Below, one piece after another: positions 39,553 through 47,874 of a stretch of 64,000 nt of DNA. The notes beneath the pieces were generated by a model. That model saw only the letters and a list, made by a program, of their open reading frames with translations, was not told where the DNA came from and ran no database searches. Positions within the stretch are counted from its first letter, which is position 1; each line of letters begins with the position of its first letter. This DNA comes from Schizochytrium sp. CCTCC M209059 (Eukaryota > Sar > Bigyra > Thraustochytrida > Thraustochytriidae). Position numbers and translations under genes: made by a program. The stretch is from NCBI GenBank assembly GCA_000818945.1, contig KN805454.1, forward strand, positions 50,290-114,289, given 5' to 3'.

Positions 39553-41436
39553 TCAGAAAAAATCCTCGGCGCGCGCGCGCTGCTCACGACGACGAGGCTT
39601 TGGAGCAGAATTGAGAATTGTGTTCTTGCGCGCAGCGGCAAGACCCTGTTTCAGGGTCGATCGCGGCTTCTTCTCCGTCTGTGTAGCGCGCTTACCGCCT
39701 TTCGTAGTCTCAGGCGTGCTCGTGACCTTGAGCAATCCCGTAAGTGGCGCAGTGGCCTTGGATGCTGGTTTCACGGGCGTCGTTTTCAAGCGTTTCATAC
39801 TCACGCGATGGTCCAGAGATTGAGTGGATTCCAGAGCGAACCTGATGCGCTTTTTGGCCGAATTCGTCTTGTTATCCGGCACAGGTGGCAAACCAATGTC
39901 TTTTTTCGATGTTGACTTCTTTGTCTTTGTATTCTTCTTCTTTGAAGAAGAGGATCCGTCTGATGAGGTATTTTGTTCGGGCGTGAGAATAACCTCCGCC
40001 ACTACATTCTTGCCTCGGGCAGGCGACGCCATGTCATCCTCGGCTTCCAGATCTTCTTTCACCGGCACAGCGGCGTCGCGTTTTGACTTTTTCTTGCTCT
40101 GTGGGGTCTCAGGCTTGGAGGTCTTGACCTTTTTGGATTTCTTGGCACTTGCCGCAGGAGAAGAAGCAACAGCATCAGCATCAGCGTCATCGACAGCCTC
40201 GGATGCCGACTGTGCTTTCGCCTCACTGGCTTTCGCCTTTTTGGTCGACTTCTTTGAGGATACTGGTGTGGAAGCAGCAGCCTTTTTCTTTGGTGTCGCT
40301 CGTGCCTCCTTTTTGGCCTGTTCTACTGCGGCCTCTTCTTCTTCTTCGTCGCTTCCATCTTCTCCCATTTGCTCAAACTCCTGCATGAGGTCGCGATGAG
40401 CCTCGTCCGTGTCGACCTCTTCCTCCAAATCCTCCTCTTCTTCCTCCTCGTCGTCGTCATCATCGTCCTCAGCTTCGACGTCTTCGGTATCCATGGCGTC
40501 AGCATCGTCATCATCCTCGTCGTGGTCTTCGACCACAAGAGTGTCGCCTACTGCACCGCCAATCTTGCTCCGGAAGTCGCTGTACGTGTCATACAGCATG
40601 TCACGCTGCGTGTCACTGACATCCTCGGCGTCTGCTGCAATCGCAAAGATACTCTGTGCCACCGTCTTGAGGTCCAAGTTCGCCATGGGGCGGTCTTCGA
40701 GTAGCGGGGCAAAAACCACCTTGAGCACGTGGCGGACAACAGCGTCGCTGTCGCAGCAGCCCAGGACACAATAAAAGGGACTCAAAAGCTCCTGAAGCTC
40801 CTCTGCAGAGAGCTTCGAGTCCGTCTCCGTGGCGAAGACCTCGTCTAAGAAGATATCGGCCATATGAAGGCGTAGTCCGTTGGGTTTGTGCAAAAGAAGG
40901 TCGTCACGAAGGACGCAACCCCAGAGCTCCAGGCACGAGCGCTTTTGCATCCAGACGAGCGTCTCGCGGAATAGATAACGCACAAGAGAGTAGAACTTGT
41001 CGACGCGCCACTTATCGAGGCCCGGCCACTCGCGAAGCATCGTCTTGTAAAAGGCACGAATAAAAATGGCCGTGTTGGCCTTTTTCTTGAAAACGTGCAC
41101 GAGGGCCGCGAGATCCTCGGCGAGCTGCTGCTGCACAGCAACCTTGTCCGACATCCAAAGGCAGTAAAAGAGGCCCTTCCAGAGTTTCAGCAGCTCGATC
41201 TCTTCAAAGGCCCCGGCCGCCTTTTCGCGTGCCTTGAGCCAAGCCCGCATGGCCAACAGCGTTTGCTCTCGCTCATCCTTTTTGTTCGACGCGAGCTTTT
41301 TCGCAAAGGCAATAACTTCCATTGTGCTGGGCACCGACTTTTCTTGCACTTCTTTCACTTCGCTCTTGGCCTCGGCTTGAGCCTGGACCTGGGCCTTCTT
41401 TACCGCTTTGGGCGCGTCCTCCTTACGCGGCGCCAT
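39553..41436 (-). CDS. RRP1: RRP1/Nop52 nucleolar ribosome-biogenesis protein
   Basis: Needed for 27S pre-rRNA processing and 60S subunit assembly in yeast. Seen: 627 residues from the ATG at 41436 (MAPRKEDAPKAVKK); the longer frame starts at GTG. The Nop52 domain spans about 40-250: FAKKLASNKKDEREQTL, LKLWKGLFYCLWMSDKV, FIRAFYKTMLREWPGLDKWR, DKFYSLVRYLFRETL, FYCVLGCCDSDAVVRHVLK. A strongly acidic tract (about 295-360) precedes Lys/Ala/Ser-rich low-complexity segments with several basic nuclear or nucleolar targeting patches, ending RREQRARAEDFF. It is head to head with BMS1. Confidence 0.92.
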   Translation of the reverse strand: MAPRKEDAPKAVKKAQVQAQAEAKSEVKEVQEKSVPSTMEVIAFAKKLASNKKDEREQTLLAMRAWLKAREKAAGAFEEIELLKLWKGLFYCLWMSDKVAVQQQLAEDLAALVHVFKKKANTAIFIRAFYKTMLREWPGLDKWRVDKFYSLVRYLFRETLVWMQKRSCLELWGCVLRDDLLLHKPNGLRLHMADIFLDEVFATETDSKLSAEELQELLSPFYCVLGCCDSDAVVRHVLKVVFAPLLEDRPMANLDLKTVAQSIFAIAADAEDVSDTQRDMLYDTYSDFRSKIGGAVGDTLVVEDHDEDDDDADAMDTEDVEAEDDDDDDEEEEEEDLEEEVDTDEAHRDLMQEFEQMGEDGSDEEEEEAAVEQAKKEARATPKKKAAASTPVSSKKSTKKAKASEAKAQSASEAVDDADADAVASSPAASAKKSKKVKTSKPETPQSKKKSKRDAAVPVKEDLEAEDDMASPARGKNVVAEVILTPEQNTSSDGSSSSKKKNTKTKKSTSKKDIGLPPVPDNKTNSAKKRIRFALESTQSLDHRVSMKRLKTTPVKPASKATAPLTGLLKVTSTPETTKGGKRATQTEKKPRSTLKQGLAAARKNTILNSAPKPRRREQRARAEDFF

Positions 41437-41735
41437 AGTCTTACTCCTCGAACCACGCGTCGACCGAGCCGGCGACGAGGTACCACACGTCTCGCGTAAA
41501 AACTTCGAGGCCTTTCGCGGCCAGTGCTCTCCTCCCCAATTTACGAGGCCGTCTCCGACCGCGGCCTCGCGCGCTCGCTCGAGCGCGAAGCACGTCGACG
41601 CAGACCAAGGCAAACCGATTCTGCGCAGCGGGACTGGCGCAGCCACTCACCAGCCAACCACCGTTTCGACGTTACAACGTTTCGTCGTTTCTGACGGTTT
41701 TCCCCTTCTCCTTGTGCTTGCATTGTGGGCACGCG

Positions 41736-41747
41736 CGTTTCGAAACG
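41736..41747. promoter_or_regulatory. Palindrome CGTTTCGAAACG
   Basis: Perfect 12-bp inverted repeat, 300 bp from the RRP1 ATG. It shares the form CGTTWCGWAACG with the palindrome 17 bp downstream. Confidence 0.6.
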
Positions 41748-41764
41748 GCTCTATAAGCGTTAGA

Positions 41765-41776
41765 CGTTACGTAACG
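41765..41776. promoter_or_regulatory. Palindrome CGTTACGTAACG
   Basis: Perfect 12-bp inverted repeat. Its centre is 29 bp from the centre of the neighbouring palindrome, nearly three helical turns, which would place bound dimers on a similar face. Confidence 0.6.
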
Positions 41777-42147
41777 ATAGCGAAACCCTTTTGACGGGTG
41801 GCCTTGGGTGGACTCGAGTCGGTGGGTGGGTGGCGGCAAAGCTTGTTCGGGCCGGGCGAGTGGAACTGGTTCGCGCGGCGACGGCTGCGCGGGCGGGCCT
41901 CCAGAGGACCGCGAGCGGCTCGCGCGGAGACCCGCGCGAGACGTTTGGAGCTACGCTAAGCGTCGGCTTGGCGCGAGTTAATCCGTCGCGAGACGCAAGA
42001 GGGCGCAGGCGACTTGGACCCGGGACCCGACGACTCTGGCTGAGCAAAGGCCGACCAAATAAGCAAGCAAAGCAAGTAAACCTCGAGCAAGGTATTCTCC
42101 ATTGTGTCGAGGTCGGTTGCGTCTGATCGAGGTGATTTATATCAACC

Positions 42148-45100
42148 ATGGAGGACGCGGCGAAGAAACAGCATCGCGTGGCCAAGAGCGGTGCCAAGGC
42201 CAACAAGAAGGCTCGCCATGCAGAGGCCAAGCAGGCCAATGGGGTCGCCCCCCGGCACCAAGGCGCTAGCTTCAAGGCCTTCACCGTGGCTCATGCTGGT
42301 AGGAAGAAGATGGAGCAGCAGCGTAGACTGGATCAAGCTCAGCGTAAACATGTGGTGCGCCTCGTCGACCGACAGGCCAAAGAGCCGCCTCCCGTCTCGG
42401 TCGTCGTCCACGGCCCACCCGGTAGCGGCAAGTCCACCTTGATCCGCTCACTCGTCAAGAAGTGGACCAAGCACACTGTGACCAAGATCGAGGGCCCAAT
42501 CACCGTTGTCACGGGCAAGAACCGCCGCGTCACGCTCTTCGAATGTCCCAACGATGTCAACGCAATGACTGATCTGGCCAAGGTTGCAGACCTAGTTCTT
42601 TTGGTGATTGACGCTAGTGTTGGCTTCGAGATGCAGACCTTTGAGTTCCTCAATATTCTCCAGTTGCACGGTTTCCCCAAGGTCATGGGCGTTCTCACGC
42701 ATCTTGACAAGTTCAGAGACAACAAGAGTCTGAAGAAACTCAAGAAGCGGCTCAAAGACAGATTTTGGACGGAGATTTATCAGGGCGCCAAGCTCTTTTA
42801 TTTGAGCGGGGTCATTAACAACAAGTATCGCAAGAACGAGATCATCAACTTGAGTCGGTTCATCTCTATTATCAAGTTTCGCCCTCTCACGTGGCGCAAC
42901 ACGCATCCATACGCCATTGTGGACCGTTTCGAAGATATTACCGATAGTCGCCAGGTCCAAGAGGACCCGAAGACAGATCGCACGCTCGCACTCTTTGGTT
43001 ATGTGCGTGGAACTCAGTTCAAGGAGGGGATGCAGGTTCACATGGCGGGTGTCGGCGACTTTGTCCTTCACAAGGTGTCAGCACTTCCGGACCCGTGCCC
43101 ATTGCCGGGCAAGGAGAGTGAACTTAAGCGTAACCGCGCACTCAACGCCAAGGAGACTCTTCTTTATGCGCCCATGTCGAACATCGGCAATGTCATGTTT
43201 GATAAGGACGCGGTATACATTAATCTTCCCGAGGTCAACTTTACACGTCAAGAAGACCTCGAACTTGCGCATGACAGTGATGCTGATGAGGACGATGACG
43301 ATAGCGACGATAGCGACAGCGAGGTGGATAGTGAAGACGAGGACGATGATGTCGTGGAGGGCGTCAAGCTCGTGCAAGATCTGCAAAAGGTCGGCACGGG
43401 CCTCGACGATCACCTCGAGTCTTCCGGTCTTCAGCTCTTCAAGAACTCCAAGGCGATTATCCGCGATGACCTCGTCGAGTCGAAGACCGAAAGTAGAATG
43501 GATGCCAGCAGTGACGATAGCGAGGAAGACAGCGCCGACGAGAATGAGAATGTTGCCGGGAATGACGACGACGATGACGATGACGAGGAGGAAACCGCGC
43601 GCTGGAAGTCTAACCTGATGGAGAAGGCTACGGCATCTTTCCAAGAGCGGAAAAAACGAGTCGCCAACGTGATGGACATGGTTTACGGCGAGGCTGGTGA
43701 CGGATCTGCTTCATCTGATGCGCGCAAGGGTGCGGGCAAGGCAGCCGATGATGCTGATGACTCGGACGATGACTCCTCTGATGATGAATTCTTTACGCTT
43801 CGTGCGCCGACAGGCCCGAATCGCGAAGCGAGCAACGGAGACGACGAGGATGATGACGACTTGACGCTCAAGAATATCGACGCGTACGATTGCGGCTTTA
43901 ATCTGGTTCGTGACGCAAATCTTCGCGATTGGGCCATGAAGCGTGTGCGCGAGACCATAAGGAACCGGTTTGTCACTGGAGACTGGGGCAATGGCGGCGA
44001 GTCAAGCGCAATTGGCGAGGACAACAACGACCAAGCAAGCGTGGGCTCTGATGAAGAAGATGCCATGTATGGCGACTTTGAGGATCTCGAAGAGCAGAAC
44101 GGTAAAGTTGACGACGACGACGACGATGAAGACGAAGACGAAGACGATGAAGACGACGAAGACGAAGACGAGTACGATGAGGAGGACGAGGACGAAATGC
44201 CGCAAGATCCCGAGAAGGCAATGGAGGAGGAACGACTCCGCAACGCCGTAGAAAAGGCAGCAAAGAAAGTCTCGTTTGACTTGCAGCACGACATGAACGG
44301 GCTCCGAGAAGAGGATGCCGAAGCGGACGAGGCGGATGAAGAGAACGCGTCTGGCAAGAAGCCGGGCAAGAGCAAGACGGGCGAAGGCGAAGAGGAGGAG
44401 GAAGAGGACGACGAAGCTTTCCTGAACGAGCTACGAGAGCGCGCCGCCGCGCAAGAAGCGCTTAATTCTAGCGAATTCGCTGATCTTGACGAAGCCACTC
44501 GCGTGAAATTGGAGGGTATTCGTGCCGGACGCTATGTTCGAATCGAGCTGCGCAAAGTGCCATGTGAGTTTGTACAGAATTTCGATGCCCGCGCACCGGT
44601 TATTCTTGGTGGCCTCAATCCCCACGAGAGCGGTCTCTCGTACCTGCGTGTGCGTATCAAAAAGCACCGTTGGTTTCCCAAGATCCTCAAGACAAACGAT
44701 CCGCTCGTCATTTCGCTTGGCTGGAGACGCTTTCAGACGATGCCCGTTTATTCAATCGAGGACATAACGAACGAGCGCCAGCGCATGCTCAAGTACACGC
44801 CAGAGCACATGCATTGCGAGGCGGTCTTTTGGGGCCCGGCCACAGCGCCCAATACCGGATTTCTCGCGTACCAGGATTTGCGTGAGAACCAGTCGAGGTT
44901 TCGTATCTGCGCCACGGGCACGCTGCTCGAACTCAATCAGTCGTGCAAGATCGTCAAAAAGCTCAAACTCGTTGGTGAGCCCTACAAGATCCTCAAGAAC
45001 ACTGCATTCATTAAAGGCATGTTCAACACGGAGCTCGAGGTCGCGCGATTCGAGGGCGCTGCGTTGCGCACTGTGAGCGGCATTCGAGGTATGATCAAAA

Positions 45101-45876
45101 AGGCTGACAAGCGACCTGGTGGATTCCGTGCCACGTTCGAGGACAAGATTCTCATGAGTGACATTGTCTTTTGCAGAACCTGGGTCCCTGTGATTCCGAA
45201 GAAGTTCTTTAACCCCATTACTTCTTTGCTGCGCGAGCGGCCTATTGCAGCTCTCACAGACAAGGAGAAGCGTCGGCTTGAGAAGAAGCAGCGGCAACGC
45301 GAGGAGGCCATTGAGGCGGGCGAGATTGTCGATGACGAGGATGCCGAGCTCGAAGATTCTGCGATGGGTATGACTGGCGCGGACGACCTGCAACTTGCGC
45401 TCATGCGAAACGTGGCCCAGCTCCGCTACGAAAACAAGCTGTCGGTGCCGCTGAACAAGGACTCGCTGTACAAGGAGATCAAGCGCAAGCCGCGAACCTT
45501 CAACAAGTTGGTCATCTCTGAGAGCCTTCAGAAGCGTCTTCCTTTTGCTTCCAAGCCCAAGCAAGAGACTGGCGCGTCGCAGGCAACCAAGACGCGCGCA
45601 AAGCAGCGCTCGAGGGCAATTACCGGAACGCGCAAGGCGGTGGTACTTTCGAACCACGAAAAGAAGGTCTCCACGCTGATTCAGCAACTGACTTCAATCA
45701 AGAACGACAAGGTGAAGAAGCAGAAGCAGAAGAACGCGGCCAGACACAAGGATCACGAGAAGAAGCTTGCTCTCGAGGCGGCCAAATTTGACGATGCGAA
45801 GCGCGAGAAACGTAAGCGAGCGATGCGTGAGCTCGGCCTCAAGGAGCGTTACGAGAACAACAAACGCAGGCGCTGA
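42148..45876 (+). CDS. BMS1: BMS1 ribosome-biogenesis GTPase
   Basis: SSU-processome GTPase that works with RCL1 in 18S rRNA maturation, in the nucleolus. Seen: 1242 residues from the ATG at 42148. A Lys-rich head is followed by a GTPase domain at about 80-250 with P-loop HGPPGSGKSTL (about 88), then FECPNDVNAMTDLAKVADLV and GVLTHLDKFRDNKSLKKLKK (NKxD replaced by THLDK, as in this family). An AARP2CN region follows (RPLTWRNTHPYAIVDRFEDI). A long acidic, disordered middle spans about 370-770 with Asp/Glu runs. The C-terminal domain (about 790-1110) contains VPCEFVQNFDARAPVILGGL, FPKILKTNDPLVISLGWRRF and FRATFEDKILMSDIVFCRTW. The Lys/Arg-rich end reads KERYENNKRRR. Length and order match BMS1 rather than TSR1. 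Confidence 0.96.
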   Translation: MEDAAKKQHRVAKSGAKANKKARHAEAKQANGVAPRHQGASFKAFTVAHAGRKKMEQQRRLDQAQRKHVVRLVDRQAKEPPPVSVVVHGPPGSGKSTLIRSLVKKWTKHTVTKIEGPITVVTGKNRRVTLFECPNDVNAMTDLAKVADLVLLVIDASVGFEMQTFEFLNILQLHGFPKVMGVLTHLDKFRDNKSLKKLKKRLKDRFWTEIYQGAKLFYLSGVINNKYRKNEIINLSRFISIIKFRPLTWRNTHPYAIVDRFEDITDSRQVQEDPKTDRTLALFGYVRGTQFKEGMQVHMAGVGDFVLHKVSALPDPCPLPGKESELKRNRALNAKETLLYAPMSNIGNVMFDKDAVYINLPEVNFTRQEDLELAHDSDADEDDDDSDDSDSEVDSEDEDDDVVEGVKLVQDLQKVGTGLDDHLESSGLQLFKNSKAIIRDDLVESKTESRMDASSDDSEEDSADENENVAGNDDDDDDDEEETARWKSNLMEKATASFQERKKRVANVMDMVYGEAGDGSASSDARKGAGKAADDADDSDDDSSDDEFFTLRAPTGPNREASNGDDEDDDDLTLKNIDAYDCGFNLVRDANLRDWAMKRVRETIRNRFVTGDWGNGGESSAIGEDNNDQASVGSDEEDAMYGDFEDLEEQNGKVDDDDDDEDEDEDDEDDEDEDEYDEEDEDEMPQDPEKAMEEERLRNAVEKAAKKVSFDLQHDMNGLREEDAEADEADEENASGKKPGKSKTGEGEEEEEEDDEAFLNELRERAAAQEALNSSEFADLDEATRVKLEGIRAGRYVRIELRKVPCEFVQNFDARAPVILGGLNPHESGLSYLRVRIKKHRWFPKILKTNDPLVISLGWRRFQTMPVYSIEDITNERQRMLKYTPEHMHCEAVFWGPATAPNTGFLAYQDLRENQSRFRICATGTLLELNQSCKIVKKLKLVGEPYKILKNTAFIKGMFNTELEVARFEGAALRTVSGIRGMIKKADKRPGGFRATFEDKILMSDIVFCRTWVPVIPKKFFNPITSLLRERPIAALTDKEKRRLEKKQRQREEAIEAGEIVDDEDAELEDSAMGMTGADDLQLALMRNVAQLRYENKLSVPLNKDSLYKEIKRKPRTFNKLVISESLQKRLPFASKPKQETGASQATKTRAKQRSRAITGTRKAVVLSNHEKKVSTLIQQLTSIKNDKVKKQKQKNAARHKDHEKKLALEAAKFDDAKREKRKRAMRELGLKERYENNKRRR

Positions 45877-46356
45877 GCGCAAGTGACATAGGTTTCTGAT
45901 AGTAAAGAATAAACGTAGAGCATACTCTGCGGTTGTGCTGCATGCATGCGGTCATCATACTGGCGTTTTCGCTAGCTACTCTCCCGTCCAGTTCTGCGAA
46001 CGAGCACGATCTGTAATTGACGTGGAAAGTTTTGAATGCACGTACCGCACGAGGATATTGGATAATCTCCAATGGTCTTGTAAGGCAACGCAACGCGCAA
46101 TTCCGAACGGCCCCAGGCTCTGTTTCCTTTTTTTCTTTCTTTTTTTCCTGGTCTTCCAAAGAGAGACAATGCGAGAAGAAAGGGAAAGAGAATGCTGCGA
46201 AAGAGTCCTAAATAAGTTTTACATTGATAGGTATAAGATAGTATGTCTCCACAAACATCGTACGGCATCCTGTCGCAGTGCACAGGGAGAAAAAATGATT
46301 CCGAGGAAAACGACCTCATGAAAAGAAGCCAAGATGGAGGGCCTCGTGGCTTTGCA
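45877..46356. other. Convergent intergenic region, BMS1 / REEP
   Basis: 480 bp between two convergent stops. GCGCAAGTGACATAG follows the BMS1 stop, and an AATAAA lies near 45907. No gene was seen. Confidence 0.65.
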
Positions 46357-47031
46357 TCAGTCGCTGTCAAAGTAATCGTTGTCCTTGTCGTCAACGTTTT
46401 CGTCACTGCTGACCGAGTCCGGGAGGTCAGGGCCAAAGTCGGCATCAAGTTCGTCGACAATCTTAGTCTCGTCGAGGTCGCTATCAAGCCTCACAATGGT
46501 GGCTCTGGTGGCCGACACTGACGACGAGGACGTTGCGGCATTTGTTTGGCCCACGCCTTCGTCGCGCTGTGCGGCTTCGGTGGCGAGTTGCTTGAGGAGA
46601 ACGCTCTGGCCCAGCCGGAGGAACTCGGCACTATGCGAGCGCAAATGCTCGATGCCGAGGCGAGAGAGGTTACCCAGTTCGCGCGCAGACCGGCGCTTGA
46701 CGTGGTCAAGGTTTGCATCGATGTCCTTCTCGTAGCGGTGCAGGTAGGGGTCCACCACGCGTTCATAGATTTTAGTCGCGCCTTTGAACTGCGGTGCCAC
46801 GAGCCAGATGAGCACCGCAACTTTTGCTTCGTAGTAGAACGGCAGCCACGACAGCAGGGTATCCCCGAAGGTCTCTGCAAAGCTAAAGTACGTGTTGACG
46901 ATCCAGAACGTTAGCCACTGCGTGTGCAATGACGGGTCGTTCGCCTTGACCGCCTTGTAGCTCTGGTACGCCGGGTACAGGTACCCCAGAAAGTGGCACA
47001 CCGGCCTCGCCAGGAGCTCGCCCACCAGCAT
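46357..47031 (-). CDS. REEP/HVA22/TB2-DP1 family ER membrane-shaping protein
   Basis: Family members form hairpins that curve ER tubules and affect ER-cytoskeleton contact. Seen: 224 residues from the ATG at 47031 (MLVGELLARPVCHFLGYLYP). The family core covers about residues 10-95: GYLYPAYQSYKAVKANDPS, QWLTFWIVNTYFSFAETFGD, WLPFYYEAKVAVLIWLVAPQ, FKGATKIYERVVDPYLHRYE. Hydrophobic hairpins are followed by a soluble helical tail and an acidic end (SSDENVDDKDNDYFDSD). The much longer open frame upstream is Arg-rich GC by-product and has no ATG before this one. Confidence 0.92.
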   Translation of the reverse strand: MLVGELLARPVCHFLGYLYPAYQSYKAVKANDPSLHTQWLTFWIVNTYFSFAETFGDTLLSWLPFYYEAKVAVLIWLVAPQFKGATKIYERVVDPYLHRYEKDIDANLDHVKRRSARELGNLSRLGIEHLRSHSAEFLRLGQSVLLKQLATEAAQRDEGVGQTNAATSSSSVSATRATIVRLDSDLDETKIVDELDADFGPDLPDSVSSDENVDDKDNDYFDSD

Positions 47032-47874
47032 CCTCCCTCCCGCGCGCACCTCCTCGAGCCGCGCCTCGCCGCGCCGGGCCGAAATGAATCTGCAGCAATG
47101 GACCGCGCCGCCCTCTCCTCCCGCGGTGCGCCTGCGCCTGCGCCAGCGCCTGCACGCCCGCCCCGGGCTCGCGTCGCGTGGCGTCGCGCCGCGCCGCGTC
47201 GAGTCGAGTCGAGTCGAGTCGCGTCGCGTCGAGTCGGGTCTGCGCGGCCGCGTCGGGATGGCGTTTTGAATTTTCAAAGGCACGTGCTCGCGCGACCTTC
47301 TTTTCGCGCATGCAGAACCGCTTCGCCGCGACGCGCCGCGACGCGCGCGGGCCCTGCGGCGCGGCCGTGCGAGCCTGCGCGACGCGCGCGGAGGCGACGG
47401 GAGGCGGCGGAGGTCGGGTGTGCGATGTGTCGTGGCATGGCATGCATGGCCTGAGCGGGATGAAACTGTCAAGAGAGGAACTCGAAGCCGCAGCTAGCTA
47501 AGCAAGCAAGCAAGCAAGCAAGCGAGCGAGCACGACTTCGTTCGACGGCGCGCGACAGCGATCGGCAGGGCTTGCTCGCTTGCATGCTTGGGGCCTGAGA
47601 AACCTCGGGCTCTCGTCTCGCGCTGTCACTTCGCGCGCGAGCTGACTGGCCGGCGCCGAGCGAGAAAGTAAACTAGAAAGTCGCGTTCGTGCAGAACTAC
47701 TTGGGCCAAAAGCTGCGCTAAGACTTGACCTTACCTGTGTGCGTGAGTACGGGCTTACGCCCTCGTCTCGAAGAGAAAGCGGTGGTGGTGGTGGTGGTGG
47801 TGGTGGTGGTGGTGGTGGTTGTCGTGCACCAGGAATGAGCTGGTGAGCGGCCTCGAGTCGTTGCACTAGCCAAG
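47032..47874. other. Divergent intergenic region, REEP / coiled-coil gene, with simple repeats
   Basis: Contains a (GAGTC)n-type array at about 47198-47236, an (AAGC)n run at about 47499-47522 and a (GGT)13 run at 47781-47819, shortly before the coiled-coil gene's ATG. No gene was recognised. Confidence 0.7.

Larger units (their letters stand above)
41437..42147. promoter_or_regulatory. Shared RRP1-BMS1 divergent promoter region
   Basis: 711 bp between two divergent start codons. It has two perfect 12-bp palindromes, CGTTTCGAAACG at 41736-41747 and CGTTACGTAACG at 41765-41776. Half-site-like copies lie to the left (CCGTTTCGACGTTACAACGT near 41671, then CGTCGTTTCTGACGG). A CTATAAGCG sequence lies between the palindromes. 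An AAGCAAGCAAAGCAAG stretch near 42061-42077 sits about 70 bp before the BMS1 ATG. Shared control of the two genes is inferred from layout. Confidence 0.6.

Noticed and set aside
47032..47472. Long N-terminal extension of the REEP protein
   Set aside because: No ATG occurs upstream in frame; Arg-rich by-product of GC-rich repeats.
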